Assembly (NCBI GenBank): GCA_934401915.1
Contig: CAKRSV010000001.1
Location: 1-64,000, forward strand
Length of the DNA: 64,000 nt
Source: an uncultured Lachnospiraceae bacterium
Lineage (GTDB): Bacteria > Bacillota > Clostridia > Lachnospirales > Lachnospiraceae
Direction of reading: 5' to 3'
The translations under genes were made by a program, and so were the position numbers. The notes below the pieces were generated by a model, which saw nothing but the letters and a program-made list of their open reading frames with translations, did not search any database and was not told the DNA's origin. This document shows, one piece after another, positions 1 through 9,923 of the stretch; position 1 is the first letter of the stretch, and each line of letters starts with the position of its first letter.

Positions 1-114
1 GGGTTTTCATTAAAACTTACTGTCCAATGGTAAGGGTTTTAAAAACTCAAACTGTCTAATCTATAGGGTACATTTTATAATGCTTAAATATTTTTGTACC
101 CATTTGCACATAAA

Positions 115-156
115 AAATCCCTACAAAGCCCATAAATACAGGCTTTGTAGGGATTT
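115..156. terminator. Bidirectional terminator hairpin, probably the native guaA terminator
   Basis: Perfect 16-bp inverted repeat (AAATCCCTACAAAGCC at 115-130 and its complement at 141-156) with a 10-nt loop, A-rich on one side and T-rich on the other. It lies 6 bp outside the left copy of the guaA 3'-end repeat. Before the element inserted it would therefore have sat just downstream of guaA. That placement is inference; the hairpin itself is directly visible. Confidence 0.8.
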
Positions 157-162
157 ACCTTT

Positions 163-174
163 TTATTCAAACTC
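163..174. other. attL core repeat
   Basis: TTATTCAAACTC, identical to the last 12 bases of guaA read on the plus strand (21414-21425). A short inverted repeat TCAAACT/AGTTTGA overlaps it and may form part of the integrase core site. Confidence 0.8.
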
Positions 175-514
175 GCAAAGTTTAGTTTGATTCGGGTTGT
201 TTTAATATAGTTATCTATACCGTCTCATATTGATAATCAATATCTTTTCCACTCATTATTTTTCGTTTCACATATTTTTAGTACCAATCCAGTACCATTA
301 CATTTTTTCATTATTGTGTGTAGTTCTGGTGGCTTGCAGGTTTGTTTATTATTCTGAAAATAATTATCTGATGATTTGCAAGACCACCTATGGAAATTAT
401 AATCTCCGGGCAATGTTTTTGCAACAAAAAATTTTGTGGTACTAATGATTCTGAAAATTTATGCTAACTCTTTCCAGAAATAATCACCTCAACCCCAACT
501 AAGAATCATCCATA
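175..514. other. Left-end non-coding segment of the element with integrase arm-type sites
   Basis: No convincing gene is seen here; a 71-codon open frame at 230-445 lacks a ribosome-binding site. The segment holds two direct AGTACCA motifs at 280-286 and 291-297 (11-bp spacing), with an inverted copy near 436-443. The same pair with the same 11-bp spacing recurs at the right end (21337-21354). These are best read as arm-type integrase or excisionase binding sites. Confidence 0.5.
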
Positions 515-2581
515 TTACTTTAGTAATTGTAATTTCAAGATTAATTCATCATTTGTCGATAGCTTTGTATATTTAATTGCATTTTTTATATTACCAGTAT
601 TACTTTCAAGTAATATACTATTATCTATTTCTTCAAACACTTTTTCGTATTTTTCAGACTCCAAAGGTTTTACATTTTTTATAGTTCTTAATATATCCTC
701 TTTATTAATTATCCAATCTCTTCTTTTAATATTCTCATTTTCTTTTCTCGATGTTGTCAAAATAACTGTTACATCATTTCCAGCAACTCTTTCATCACTT
801 CCCATTATCTCTATTGCATACGATGTATTTCGCCCTATATCCATATTTATAGTATTAAATGCCTGTCTTCCCCTATACTCTAAAAACATTTTATTTATCA
901 GTAATACATGATTTCTAATTCTGCAAATTCTTTTCACGTCATATTTTATGACATTATCTTCTATTGAAAAATCTATAATAGATACCAATCTATTATTATG
1001 ACTCGCTCCCATATCATTCACTAATTGCACAACATTAAACCCTAAAATTTCCTCATGCTCTTTTATCAGATCATATTTATTTTTCAAATTTAACAGATGT
1101 GTTTTTAAATTTTCATAATATTGTTGCCATTCAATTGGCAATAAATATTTTGCCTCTATTTTTAATTCTTGATTTAAGCATATTTCAGATTTTCCAAAAT
1201 CATTAAATGCACACAAATCTATAATTTCATTATCAATCACTTCTCTCTTTGTACAATCTATTGAAATATTACAACATTTTCCATCCGCATCCAAAAATTT
1301 CCCCAACAATAGTTTTTCATAATTATATTTTTCCTTAAAATTTCCCATATCCCTGTTTTTTACTAACTTAATAGGAACCAATTCTGCTATTGGATTCTTT
1401 CTTCTACCATTTCTTATTGATAAGTCACATTCTTGTCCTAATAGCAAATAATAATTACCTTTAATGTAAAAAATATCCCCTGTCATTGGTGGTGTCATAA
1501 ATTCATTGACATGATAATCATACTGTTCAAACCTTTGAAATGCTTCAAAATCATTATTTTCAATTTCTTTAGAAGAAACATTATTGCTCATTCTCTCAAA
1601 CAAACTCGACAACAGAATCGTTCTCTTAATTTCATTTGCACCATCTTGATATGTATAATATTTTTCTCTCAAATCAATCCACTCATTCAAAATTTCATGA
1701 TTTGTTATTCCCTCATCTTTTGCCATTGAAGATAAATATACTGCTACATTCATATTTGATGCTGCATAATAAAACGATTTTTTCAACGAGTCCATTCTTT
1801 TATTTTTTAGCATAGTAAGCATAATTTTATACTGACTCATTATTAAATGTCTTTTAATTTCATCATCGATACTTTCCGTAGATTTATTAACAAACCCCAC
1901 ATACATTTCATCAGTTTTTCTTGTAATATCTTCCTGTTGTGAACTTAATACAATGCATACACCACTTTTTCTGGCTTGATTATTTGCATACAATTCATCA
2001 ATGATGTCTTTGCCTCTTGCTTCCCCACCCATAAAATTATCAATAACACAAAGGAAAAATTTGTTTTCTCTAGAAAATAATTTCCAATCTTCTTCCATAC
2101 ACTTAAGATCTGGTGCAGAAAAATCTTTATAAATCCTTAGTGGCAAACTAACACCATCTTCCTTAGATCCGTCAAGCAACCCTCTATATCCTATTGCATT
2201 CTCAATTTTTAACCCTATTCCAAATCTTTGAAATAATTCGCTATTTTCTTTTACCTCATCTTCTGTCAGGTTCTCAATCGCATTCTTAAGTTCATCTAAT
2301 CCATGTTTCTTTATATAAAATTCAACATCTCTTTTAGGCACTGAATCCCATATAAATTGATCCTTACATTCGGAATATACTTCAAATATCTTTATCAGTT
2401 TATTTCTTATCTGTTCATCAGAAATATTTGTCACTAAATTTTCTTTTTCGTCATTTGTCAGCATTAAACAATCATACATAACTGACTTTCTAGACAAATC
2501 AAACTCAACTGAATCCTCAACTATAATAATTCCAGCAATATTCATCAACGAATAAAATTCATTAAATGCCACATGCTCCAT
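515..2581 (-). CDS. Receiver-like partner of the GHKL ATPase, probable defence effector or regulator
   Basis: 688 aa from the ATG at 2581, chosen because AAGGAGAG lies 6-7 nt upstream and overlaps the stop of the preceding ATPase gene; a longer frame from 2605 has no such site. Around residues 175-215 (counted from the ATG) a CheY-like core is visible: strand FFLCVIDN with a candidate phospho-acceptor Asp, then helix GKDIIDEL, then GVCIVLSS with the conserved Ser/Thr position. An earlier IIIVEDS stretch near residue 20 resembles the acidic pocket, separated by a long insertion. The C-terminal half has a TPPMTGDIF...LLLGQECDL segment that I do not recognise. It is translationally linked to the ATPase gene, so the two probably act together. 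No nuclease motif is evident. Function is inferred only. Confidence 0.6.
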   Translation of the reverse strand: MEHVAFNEFYSLMNIAGIIIVEDSVEFDLSRKSVMYDCLMLTNDEKENLVTNISDEQIRNKLIKIFEVYSECKDQFIWDSVPKRDVEFYIKKHGLDELKNAIENLTEDEVKENSELFQRFGIGLKIENAIGYRGLLDGSKEDGVSLPLRIYKDFSAPDLKCMEEDWKLFSRENKFFLCVIDNFMGGEARGKDIIDELYANNQARKSGVCIVLSSQQEDITRKTDEMYVGFVNKSTESIDDEIKRHLIMSQYKIMLTMLKNKRMDSLKKSFYYAASNMNVAVYLSSMAKDEGITNHEILNEWIDLREKYYTYQDGANEIKRTILLSSLFERMSNNVSSKEIENNDFEAFQRFEQYDYHVNEFMTPPMTGDIFYIKGNYYLLLGQECDLSIRNGRRKNPIAELVPIKLVKNRDMGNFKEKYNYEKLLLGKFLDADGKCCNISIDCTKREVIDNEIIDLCAFNDFGKSEICLNQELKIEAKYLLPIEWQQYYENLKTHLLNLKNKYDLIKEHEEILGFNVVQLVNDMGASHNNRLVSIIDFSIEDNVIKYDVKRICRIRNHVLLINKMFLEYRGRQAFNTINMDIGRNTSYAIEIMGSDERVAGNDVTVILTTSRKENENIKRRDWIINKEDILRTIKNVKPLESEKYEKVFEEIDNSILLESNTGNIKNAIKYTKLSTNDELILKLQLLK

Positions 2582-2592
2582 AATATCTCTCC

Positions 2593-5223
2593 TTATCTGA
2601 TGCAATCCTTAGGAACTGTAATAGAAAAAATATATCTATTCCCCCATTCATTTGTTTCCTCCAATAATTCGATGTCTGCATTAAAAGATTTCAATAACTT
2701 TTTAACAATATACAGCCCCATACCTCTTCCGTCATTTTCCTTTCCGGACTGTAATGCATCAAATAAAATATATTCCATTTTCTTCAATACACCCAATCCC
2801 GAATCATATACCCAAATATTTGATTCTGTTTTCTGTTCAACAACTATTTCATTATTGGCTATACAATATTTTTTTTCTTTCAATGCTCTTTTTTCTCTGA
2901 TATCAATCCAATAGATTGAATTTGTAAAGAGATTGTATAGCACATGTAGCAGAACTCCCTTAGGCATATACCACAGTGTTTTCAAATTTTTTTGTATAAT
3001 AGTAATTTTATTCTTTGAAAGTTCCTTTTTTAATTTTCTTTCAATTTCTCCCACTACAGCTCCAACATTTTCACACGCATATTCATCATAATTATTTTTT
3101 TTGATAAAGGTCTTTTCCAAAAAATTATATAAATCTGCTACATCTTCTACCTTTCTCAGTAATAAATCACTTTGGTCTTTTATTGGTAATAAATTATCAT
3201 TATATAGTTTTATGTTTGTATCATAAAGAAATTCCTTCAACACCTCAAAATCACTTTCAATATTATACATGTTAGGATCATTAACTATCGAATGTAACTC
3301 ATGTGTCATTGTTTCTGTTATTAATCCATTTGCCATTAATTTATAATTGTTAAATGCTTCTATCTGGATTTCTTTAAGTCCTGCCTCTGCAGTATCTAAG
3401 ACTTCTTTTGTTTTTCCAAGTTCATCTTGCGTTATTTTAATTTGGTTATCTACAGAATCCAATGTTTCAATTGCTTTCTCATATACCTTTTGCGAAATAT
3501 TAACATCATCACCTATTACAACTGCTTTTGTTAATAATATTTCTTTGGTTCTCTTAATTTCCTTTAATAATCTTTGGTTCTCTTTTAATAACTTATTGTT
3601 TTCATCCTTTCTACGCTTTACTTCCTTTTTAGCATCATCTTGCAGTAATCCTTCGTCTCGTAAAATAGATTTTGTTATATCATCCGCTGCTCGATTAAAA
3701 TCATAAAAATAGTAATTAAATATTGTTATTATTACTTCTTTGAATATTTTTGCCACATCATTTTGCACAACATCAAGTCTGGAACTAATTTCTCTTATAT
3801 TTGTCTGCATAGGATCATTTATCGATACATATCCAACTGTATTACTTTGATTCATTCTATAAAACTGCTGACCAGAAGTTCTGTACTGTTGCATTTCAAT
3901 CCAGTCATCATCTCTATTTCCAAGTGCTCCTATTCTATATCCGTTTCTATAAAGTTTTATACCATTATATAAAGATAAAAATTTTTGAATATCATCCAAC
4001 GAATATTTTTCCAAATTAGGATGAGTCTCTCTTTTCAAATATTTTACATAATCTACATATATTTTTCCAACAGCATTATCTTGCTTAAAATTATATGCCC
4101 GACCCTCTATAGGCAATATAGCCACTAATTCATCAATTTCTTTTTCCACTTGTTTTATTAGAAATTCCTCTAAAGCTTCTTGATTCTTTATATCCGAGTA
4201 TTCTTTTTTTCTCTTCTCCTTAATCTTATTTACCAATTCTTCATACGAAATAGTAATATTTAAAGATGACTCATAACGCTCCTTGTATCTATCAAATAAT
4301 TGAATATACTCTTCTTTTTTTCTCCTATATTTTGGAAAATATGAGACTGGTTTGATACATGATCTATGTGTTTTTTCAATAAACTGAGGTGTCAAATTCA
4401 AGCTCATATTTAATTCAATTTTTCCATTTATATTATTTATTTCAAAAACATTTACACTTTCAGCAAAATTCAGTAATTCTGAGTCAAATCCTGAACAAAT
4501 CTGCACACCATTATTATAAAATGCTATTTCTATATTCCTTACTGCTTTATCATATGGAGATATTAAAAATGATGTTGCCACCCGTAAATCATCTGATAAA
4601 GTCACTTTATTATCATCAAATAATCCCAATTGCAATGGTTCATTTATAAGTTCATCTTTTTTTACATCAATTATCCATATCCTTGTATAGGCCTCTGCCA
4701 TTTTAGATAACTCATAATATGGTATTTCGAATTCATCAATTTTATCAGAATTTATCAACGCATTCCAGTCAATAAAAATAACTTTTCGTTGTTTATCATC
4801 ATTTGAAGCAGTCTCAAGGATTAATTTTTTACCCAAGCATTGTGCAGCAAGTCTTCCAATCCCCTTTTCCCCCAGATTCGTATTTTCATAATCTTTATAT
4901 TTTATATCTGTACCTATATTTAGATAGCCTTCTTGCAATTGTACTGCGTTCATTCCAATCCCAATATCTTCAATCAATAATATGTTAGACCCAGCCACCT
5001 TTTCTTTTAGCAGGAAAAACATATCGTCATCTAATGGCACCAACATTTTATCATTTTTTTCTATTTGCCCAATACCATCAAAAAACTGTATATTGACTCG
5101 TTTACTATGCGCATCTATGGAATTTTTTATTAATTCCACAACAGCTACAGCTGCGGATGTAATCAGATCACTGCCTAAATGCTCTATTATTCTAGGATTA
5201 ACTTTCATTTTCACTTTATTCAT
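2593..5223 (-). CDS. Dual-GHKL ATPase: MORC/Hsp90-like N-terminus plus histidine-kinase-like C-terminus
   Basis: 876 aa. The first GHKL module carries the N box E30..N34..D37, the DIGIGM motif at 86-91 and the glycine lid LGEKGIGR at 117-124. An S5-like region with YRNGYRIGALG (425-435) follows, typical of prokaryotic MORC/MutL-type ATPases. A coiled coil spans about 530-625. Next comes an H-box-like THELH (H641), then a complete second ATP-binding domain of histidine-kinase type: N box 764-768, DSGLG 807-811, F-box FDALQSGK 821-828 and GRGMGLYIV 832-840. It starts 16 bp after a cytosine methylase gene and is followed directly by a receiver-like gene. MutL/MORC-type ATPases next to restriction-modification genes are an established association. 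The histidine-kinase half with a receiver partner suggests a phosphorelay or conformational switch, which is inference. Confidence 0.78.
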   Translation of the reverse strand: MNKVKMKVNPRIIEHLGSDLITSAAVAVVELIKNSIDAHSKRVNIQFFDGIGQIEKNDKMLVPLDDDMFFLLKEKVAGSNILLIEDIGIGMNAVQLQEGYLNIGTDIKYKDYENTNLGEKGIGRLAAQCLGKKLILETASNDDKQRKVIFIDWNALINSDKIDEFEIPYYELSKMAEAYTRIWIIDVKKDELINEPLQLGLFDDNKVTLSDDLRVATSFLISPYDKAVRNIEIAFYNNGVQICSGFDSELLNFAESVNVFEINNINGKIELNMSLNLTPQFIEKTHRSCIKPVSYFPKYRRKKEEYIQLFDRYKERYESSLNITISYEELVNKIKEKRKKEYSDIKNQEALEEFLIKQVEKEIDELVAILPIEGRAYNFKQDNAVGKIYVDYVKYLKRETHPNLEKYSLDDIQKFLSLYNGIKLYRNGYRIGALGNRDDDWIEMQQYRTSGQQFYRMNQSNTVGYVSINDPMQTNIREISSRLDVVQNDVAKIFKEVIITIFNYYFYDFNRAADDITKSILRDEGLLQDDAKKEVKRRKDENNKLLKENQRLLKEIKRTKEILLTKAVVIGDDVNISQKVYEKAIETLDSVDNQIKITQDELGKTKEVLDTAEAGLKEIQIEAFNNYKLMANGLITETMTHELHSIVNDPNMYNIESDFEVLKEFLYDTNIKLYNDNLLPIKDQSDLLLRKVEDVADLYNFLEKTFIKKNNYDEYACENVGAVVGEIERKLKKELSKNKITIIQKNLKTLWYMPKGVLLHVLYNLFTNSIYWIDIREKRALKEKKYCIANNEIVVEQKTESNIWVYDSGLGVLKKMEYILFDALQSGKENDGRGMGLYIVKKLLKSFNADIELLEETNEWGNRYIFSITVPKDCIR

Positions 5224-5239
5224 TTATATACCTGCTTTC

Positions 5240-6337
5240 TTAAAAGTAATTAGTTATTTTCCTTGCTATTTCCAAAGCCATCAAATATGGGACCCCATTT
5301 CCAACCATTTTAAACTTTGCACTCAAACATACATTCGAGGGTAATTCAAACCACATAGGCAACGACTGAATCGCCATAGTTTCTGCAACGCTTAAGCGAC
5401 GTGTTCTATATGGATGAAGATGCACTTCGTTATTTCCATAAGCAGCTGTCGGGGAGTATTTCCATCTATGTAAACGCTTAAAGGACTTTCTACTAGTATC
5501 ACCTTCTTGTATTGTTTGTATTTTTTCTCTTCCACCTTTAACCTTAAACACATCTTTTTTATTAGGATGTCTATATACATTATTTTTTCTAAACCATTCT
5601 TCTACAGTTAAATTTCTTGGTACATTGTATTTAAATTTTCTTTTGCTATTTTCTCGATATATCTGTGGTTTAGGCCAATTCATCATCTTCACAACTGCAG
5701 AATCATATGGTAAATTCGTATTCCAAGGGAAAGCAAATGTATCATTCACGCAAATTACTTTTCTAGCTAATTCAGTGCCCTTCAATACCCCTATCATAAA
5801 TATTCTCTCTCGATCTTGTGGCACTCCGAAATCTAACGAATTCATAAGTTGTTCCGTTAGTATATATCCATTTTGTTTTAATTCACGCTTTAATTCTTCG
5901 AAATATTCTCGATGTTTTTGCGTTTTGATTAACCCTTTTACATTCTCAAACAAAAAGAAATCCGGCCGAAAATGACAAATCATATCTATATAACTCTTTG
6001 CTAATTTTCCATTTTCCCCTTCTCTTCCCTTGTTTTTCCCACCCACAGAAAAGTCCGGACAAGGCGGTCCACCTATAAACCCAATTAATTCATTATTCTG
6101 TCTCTCATTATTAATATATTGTTGAAAGATATGTTCCCCCATATCTTCCAAATAATAATTAATATCATTTACATGATAGCCATATATTGGTTGGTTATAG
6201 TTACGTTTTCTTCTCGCATAACAGTATGAATCCATAAATTCTTTTTTAAATTCATTAACAAAAACAATCTCATACCCAGCATCTTGAAATCCCAAATCCA
6301 GCATTCCAACACCAGCAAAAAATGAAAATATCTTCAT
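5240..6337 (-). CDS. C5-cytosine DNA methyltransferase (third of the operon)
   Basis: 365 aa from the ATG at 6337, one base after the vsr stop; a longer frame from 6412 would run back through vsr. It shows the C5-methylase motifs in order: FSFFAGVGMLDLGF (I), GGPPCPDFS with the catalytic Cys (IV), FLFENVKGL (VI), DFGVPQDRERIF (VIII) and MVGNGVPYLMALEIA (X). The target recognition region lies between VIII and X. The gene sits between vsr and the dual-GHKL ATPase. It probably protects sites recognised by that second module rather than belonging to the LlaJI-like pair upstream; this assignment is inference. Confidence 0.88.
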   Translation of the reverse strand: MKIFSFFAGVGMLDLGFQDAGYEIVFVNEFKKEFMDSYCYARRKRNYNQPIYGYHVNDINYYLEDMGEHIFQQYINNERQNNELIGFIGGPPCPDFSVGGKNKGREGENGKLAKSYIDMICHFRPDFFLFENVKGLIKTQKHREYFEELKRELKQNGYILTEQLMNSLDFGVPQDRERIFMIGVLKGTELARKVICVNDTFAFPWNTNLPYDSAVVKMMNWPKPQIYRENSKRKFKYNVPRNLTVEEWFRKNNVYRHPNKKDVFKVKGGREKIQTIQEGDTSRKSFKRLHRWKYSPTAAYGNNEVHLHPYRTRRLSVAETMAIQSLPMWFELPSNVCLSAKFKMVGNGVPYLMALEIARKITNYF

Positions 6338-6338
6338 A

Positions 6339-6791
6339 TCACTTCCAGTTTCCTTCTTTTTCCTCAATAACATTATCAAATATCGTTTCTTCCACAACCT
6401 TAACACACTCATCCGTATGTTTCTTTATATCTTCACCCCAGAACCGGATTACTGTCCAGCCCTCAAAGTCCAATTTTTTATTTATCTCATCATCCCGCTC
6501 TATATTACGGGAAATTTTATTAATCCAAAACTCACTGTTGTTGCTCTTTTCCAGTCTCTTCTTTAAAGTATCCCAATCTTTCCCATGAAAGAATTCTCCA
6601 TCACAGAAAATTGCAATCTTATACTTTGTCAGTGCAATATCCGGGCTGCCTGGCAATTTTTTATAATTCTTGCGATACCGGTATCCTTTGCTCCATAAAG
6701 CCTTTCTTAATATAACTTCGATTTTGGTATCTCTTCCGTGAATATTTTTCATATTCTTATGCCGCTGTTCTTTTGTTAAAACATCTGCCAC
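6339..6791 (-). CDS. vsr: Very short patch repair endonuclease (Vsr)
   Basis: 150 aa, the usual length. The family signature is complete: an RHKNM start region, DTKIEVILRKAL, LPGSPDIAL with the catalytic Asp, FCDGEFFHG with the metal/His site, FWINKISRNIERD and a GWTVIRFWGEDI C-terminus. Vsr nicks beside T of T:G mismatches that arise when 5-methylcytosine deaminates. This fits an operon with three C5-cytosine methylases. It lies 16 bp after the LlaJI-type nuclease gene and one base before the third methylase. Confidence 0.93.
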   Translation of the reverse strand: MADVLTKEQRHKNMKNIHGRDTKIEVILRKALWSKGYRYRKNYKKLPGSPDIALTKYKIAIFCDGEFFHGKDWDTLKKRLEKSNNSEFWINKISRNIERDDEINKKLDFEGWTVIRFWGEDIKKHTDECVKVVEETIFDNVIEEKEGNWK

Positions 6792-6807
6792 AAAATCACC
6801 TCAACAA

Positions 6808-8028
6808 TCAGTTTTCAATCAACTTTGCCAGTTTTTTTATCTCTTTCATTTCCTGTCTGACATTTATACTCATAAGAGTCTTTACATCAATAAGAATCCC
6901 TTGAATTTTCTGATATTCCTCAGTATTATCTTTCCAGTTACTTACTGCTTCACCCACTTTGAGCATATTTGCATTATCTGGATACTTACTTTTTAACGAA
7001 TCAAAAGGCATAAGAAAAGCATTATATACTTTCATATTTTCACCATGCTTTTTCTTAAATTTATCCTCTTTTGCTATATATTCACCATATGTAATCTGTT
7101 TGTTTATTGATGTAGATTCTGGCAGATCCCAGGTCTTTCCTGTTACTCCATATTTATAATATTTTGCATCAAGTACATATACATCTGTTCCATACAACAT
7201 AATCGTATCTGGTTCAAGTGAAGCATTATCATATTTACTTCCATTAACATACCACGTTGTTTTTGGGAAATAATCTGCCTTGTTTTCAACGCCAAATACC
7301 TTATCAATCATTTTCTCCCATATATATTCAAAACGATATGTTCCATATCTGTAATTTTTATCAGAATCTTTATCTCCTTCAAAATCAATAATTGCAAGCA
7401 TATGTCGGAATAGCATTCTGTTTTTATCATTAAATGTATTGGCAATTTTATCTTTAAGAACAGAACGGAATAACCTTTCCTGTTTAACAATTACTGGTTT
7501 CTTCGGCATCATTTCCGTATAGAGCCAGCCTATCCGTTCAAAGCTTTCATATACACAATATTCATGTATTAATGTAATCAGTTCATTCTCTTTTACACTA
7601 TTCTTCTTTGTAACGAAATCAAGATAAAACACGTCCATATCCTGTACATATGGTTTCTGGGTTTTTATTGTCCTGTTCCAATTGATCTTTCCCGATTTAG
7701 CAACTTTATATAAAACTTCCTGCTCCTTATAATAACCTCGTACAAAAAAATCCTTTATAAGATACATATATGACTGCAATGGAAATTCTACTTCATCAAA
7801 AGCATTACCTTGCTTAAGAATTTCTGACTCTTTTCGTTCTGTGTTAGCTGAAAGTGTTGTAAGTAAGAGCATTATATCCTTGCGAAGCTCATTGTCATCT
7901 TCAGATATATGATATCCAAGCGGAAAATTGATACTTATGTCACCATCATTACATCTTAACCCTACAAATGTATCCATTTCACGATTAGAATTCACTCTGC
8001 ATTTACTTCGAATATCAACTTTCCTCAA
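6808..8028 (-). CDS. LlaJI-family restriction endonuclease subunit (McrC-like, R2)
   Basis: 406 aa. The PD-(D/E)xK active site is visible as PD274 followed by VLD287-A-K289 in the C-terminal third, matching the LlaJI/McrC nuclease arrangement. It follows the McrB-like GTPase gene by 11 bp, the conserved order in LlaJI-type systems (two methylases, GTPase, nuclease). The nuclease subunit is expected to be loaded and activated by the GTPase for long-range cleavage of unmethylated asymmetric sites. Specificity cannot be read from this protein. Confidence 0.85.
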   Translation of the reverse strand: MRKVDIRSKCRVNSNREMDTFVGLRCNDGDISINFPLGYHISEDDNELRKDIMLLLTTLSANTERKESEILKQGNAFDEVEFPLQSYMYLIKDFFVRGYYKEQEVLYKVAKSGKINWNRTIKTQKPYVQDMDVFYLDFVTKKNSVKENELITLIHEYCVYESFERIGWLYTEMMPKKPVIVKQERLFRSVLKDKIANTFNDKNRMLFRHMLAIIDFEGDKDSDKNYRYGTYRFEYIWEKMIDKVFGVENKADYFPKTTWYVNGSKYDNASLEPDTIMLYGTDVYVLDAKYYKYGVTGKTWDLPESTSINKQITYGEYIAKEDKFKKKHGENMKVYNAFLMPFDSLKSKYPDNANMLKVGEAVSNWKDNTEEYQKIQGILIDVKTLMSINVRQEMKEIKKLAKLIEN

Positions 8029-8039
8029 AAAATCACCAC

Positions 8040-9923
8040 CTAGTTTTCATTATTATCTGTATTCTTTTGTTGCATTTTTGAAAGCATTTTCTCATAAACG
8101 CTCATTCTCAATACCGCTGCCAGTTTATCTGATGTTGCAGTCTCATATGTAATAACCACATCTTCAAGAGACTTACAATTTTCATTAAATATAGCTGTCT
8201 TGTCCATTTTAAAAGCATCATCCCATAAATATTTAAGTACCTTTTCAGAAAATCTGCCCGCCTCCAGCTCTTTCTTTCTGGCAAAATATGTTCCAAGCCG
8301 CTTATCCTCAGAGCTTGCCATATCAACATTGATATCAATGACCATATCATTGATTACTGTAGCAAATGCTCCCCAGCTTACTTTTGTACCCGCAATTATA
8401 TCTTTTGAATGTTCAGACTTATCAAAATTATTCTCTATCTGTCTCATATTCCACCTACGCTGAAAAGCAGTGTCCAATGTAAATACATTCTGATCTGCTG
8501 TATTCATCGTAGCCAGAACATACATATTTGATGGTATTCTTACCTGATGTTTTTCATCCCAGTAGACTTCCTTTGCAACCTCATAATTTGAAATTCCATA
8601 TTCACTTTCGCCCACTTCTTCAAGAGGAAAATCCTCTTCATCTTTTCTGTCAAGCAACTGGAATACTTCTCCAAATATTGCAGGAGCATTACCTCTGTTT
8701 AATTCTTCTATGACAAGATAATAGTAGTTACCAGGATCATTTTGTGCATTCTTAAGCAACTTAGTAAATGGTCCCGGAGTAAATACATATTTCAACTTAT
8801 CATTGCCATCTTTATCCTTTTCCACTCTCGGCAATATTTGTCCCACAAAATCTGAATATGTATAATCCGGATGAAAGACCACTCTCTCCATGTATTTTTC
8901 ATCATCACAATATTTTGTCTTTATTTCATGACTTTTTCCAGCACCTGGAACGCCATAAAGAAGAATATTTTCTGCTCCTGTTTTACGCTTAACAGATTCT
9001 TTATTTTCTTCCAGTGCATTATCACCTCCAGAAATAGAGATTCCGTATGTATTTTTATTAAGACACCTGTATATATTCAAAGCCTTCTGTAATTCTGTGG
9101 AGTATGATTCATTCAATCCTGCTGCTTTGATAATATCTGGTGCCTTGAATTTATTTTCGATTATATTTTTGCCATATTTTATCCCAAAAATATGTATAGA
9201 TGCTACCTGCATTTTATCTTCTGCATTGCCATACATTTCTTTAAGAATAGTCCCCAATTCATCAACTGTGAATTTCTTGTTTTCTATTTCTGCATTTTTA
9301 ATTTCAATAAGTTCCTTTATATCTACTTTTGTATTTGTCGGCAGCTTATAAAATTTATTATTAAGTGCTAAAATATTATACTCTCCACGAGTTTCATCAT
9401 TGGCTTTAATGCCTATACAATCATAAACCAGCTTTTCTTTATGCTTCAAAATCACCAGATAATCTCCTGTATGCAATAATCTTCTGAAGCTGACAAATGC
9501 CGAATCATCTATTGTAGTCAATGACAGCTGTACCTGATCTGCCTGCTCTTTTCTTCTACTTCTCACTATACTCGCACGCACACATCTGCTTTTTTCATTA
9601 CCAAAGCTGATACCACTCTCTTCACCATCCGCAAGATACATGACATTATCCTTATAAATATAAAGGGGTATCTGTGTTATGAAATATTTTTTTAGCTGCT
9701 CATCCCTGTCATTATAATCACACTTAAAATAGCCATCTGCCATAAGGTAAGGGAACATATTCATCTGTTCTCCTGATATTGCTATATGGGTCTGATTCGT
9801 TGTTCTGCCTTCATCCAATGTATTAGATGCTTCCAGTCTTTTTACTATTATTCCATCATATTCATTTGCTGAACTCTCTGGAACTATGTTCTTTATTATC
9901 TCTATTGCCTCTGTAAACTCCAT
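8040..9923 (-). CDS. McrB-like GTPase restriction subunit (LlaJI R1-type)
   Basis: 627 aa. The AAA+ module has Walker A GVPGAGKS (324-331), Walker B LVIEELNRG and the McrB-family guanine-recognition stretch MNTADQN. An N-terminal domain of about 250 residues precedes it, expected to recognise DNA in this family. Residues 22-53 (YDGIIVKRL to NQTHIAISGEQ) and about 127-170 closely match the N-terminus of the divergent HNH protein at 12631-13791. Its ATG overlaps the stop of the second methylase gene (TGATG), so the two are translationally coupled. Confidence 0.9.
   Translation of the reverse strand: MEFTEAIEIIKNIVPESSANEYDGIIVKRLEASNTLDEGRTTNQTHIAISGEQMNMFPYLMADGYFKCDYNDRDEQLKKYFITQIPLYIYKDNVMYLADGEESGISFGNEKSRCVRASIVRSRRKEQADQVQLSLTTIDDSAFVSFRRLLHTGDYLVILKHKEKLVYDCIGIKANDETRGEYNILALNNKFYKLPTNTKVDIKELIEIKNAEIENKKFTVDELGTILKEMYGNAEDKMQVASIHIFGIKYGKNIIENKFKAPDIIKAAGLNESYSTELQKALNIYRCLNKNTYGISISGGDNALEENKESVKRKTGAENILLYGVPGAGKSHEIKTKYCDDEKYMERVVFHPDYTYSDFVGQILPRVEKDKDGNDKLKYVFTPGPFTKLLKNAQNDPGNYYYLVIEELNRGNAPAIFGEVFQLLDRKDEEDFPLEEVGESEYGISNYEVAKEVYWDEKHQVRIPSNMYVLATMNTADQNVFTLDTAFQRRWNMRQIENNFDKSEHSKDIIAGTKVSWGAFATVINDMVIDINVDMASSEDKRLGTYFARKKELEAGRFSEKVLKYLWDDAFKMDKTAIFNENCKSLEDVVITYETATSDKLAAVLRMSVYEKMLSKMQQKNTDNNEN

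Noticed and set aside
230..445. 71-codon frame at the left end
   Set aside because: No ribosome-binding site, unusual composition, and it overlaps the AGTACCA arm-type sites.
6338..6412. Upstream extension of the third methylase
   Set aside because: It would overlap vsr by 74 bp; the ATG at 6337 begins exactly at the conserved motif I region.
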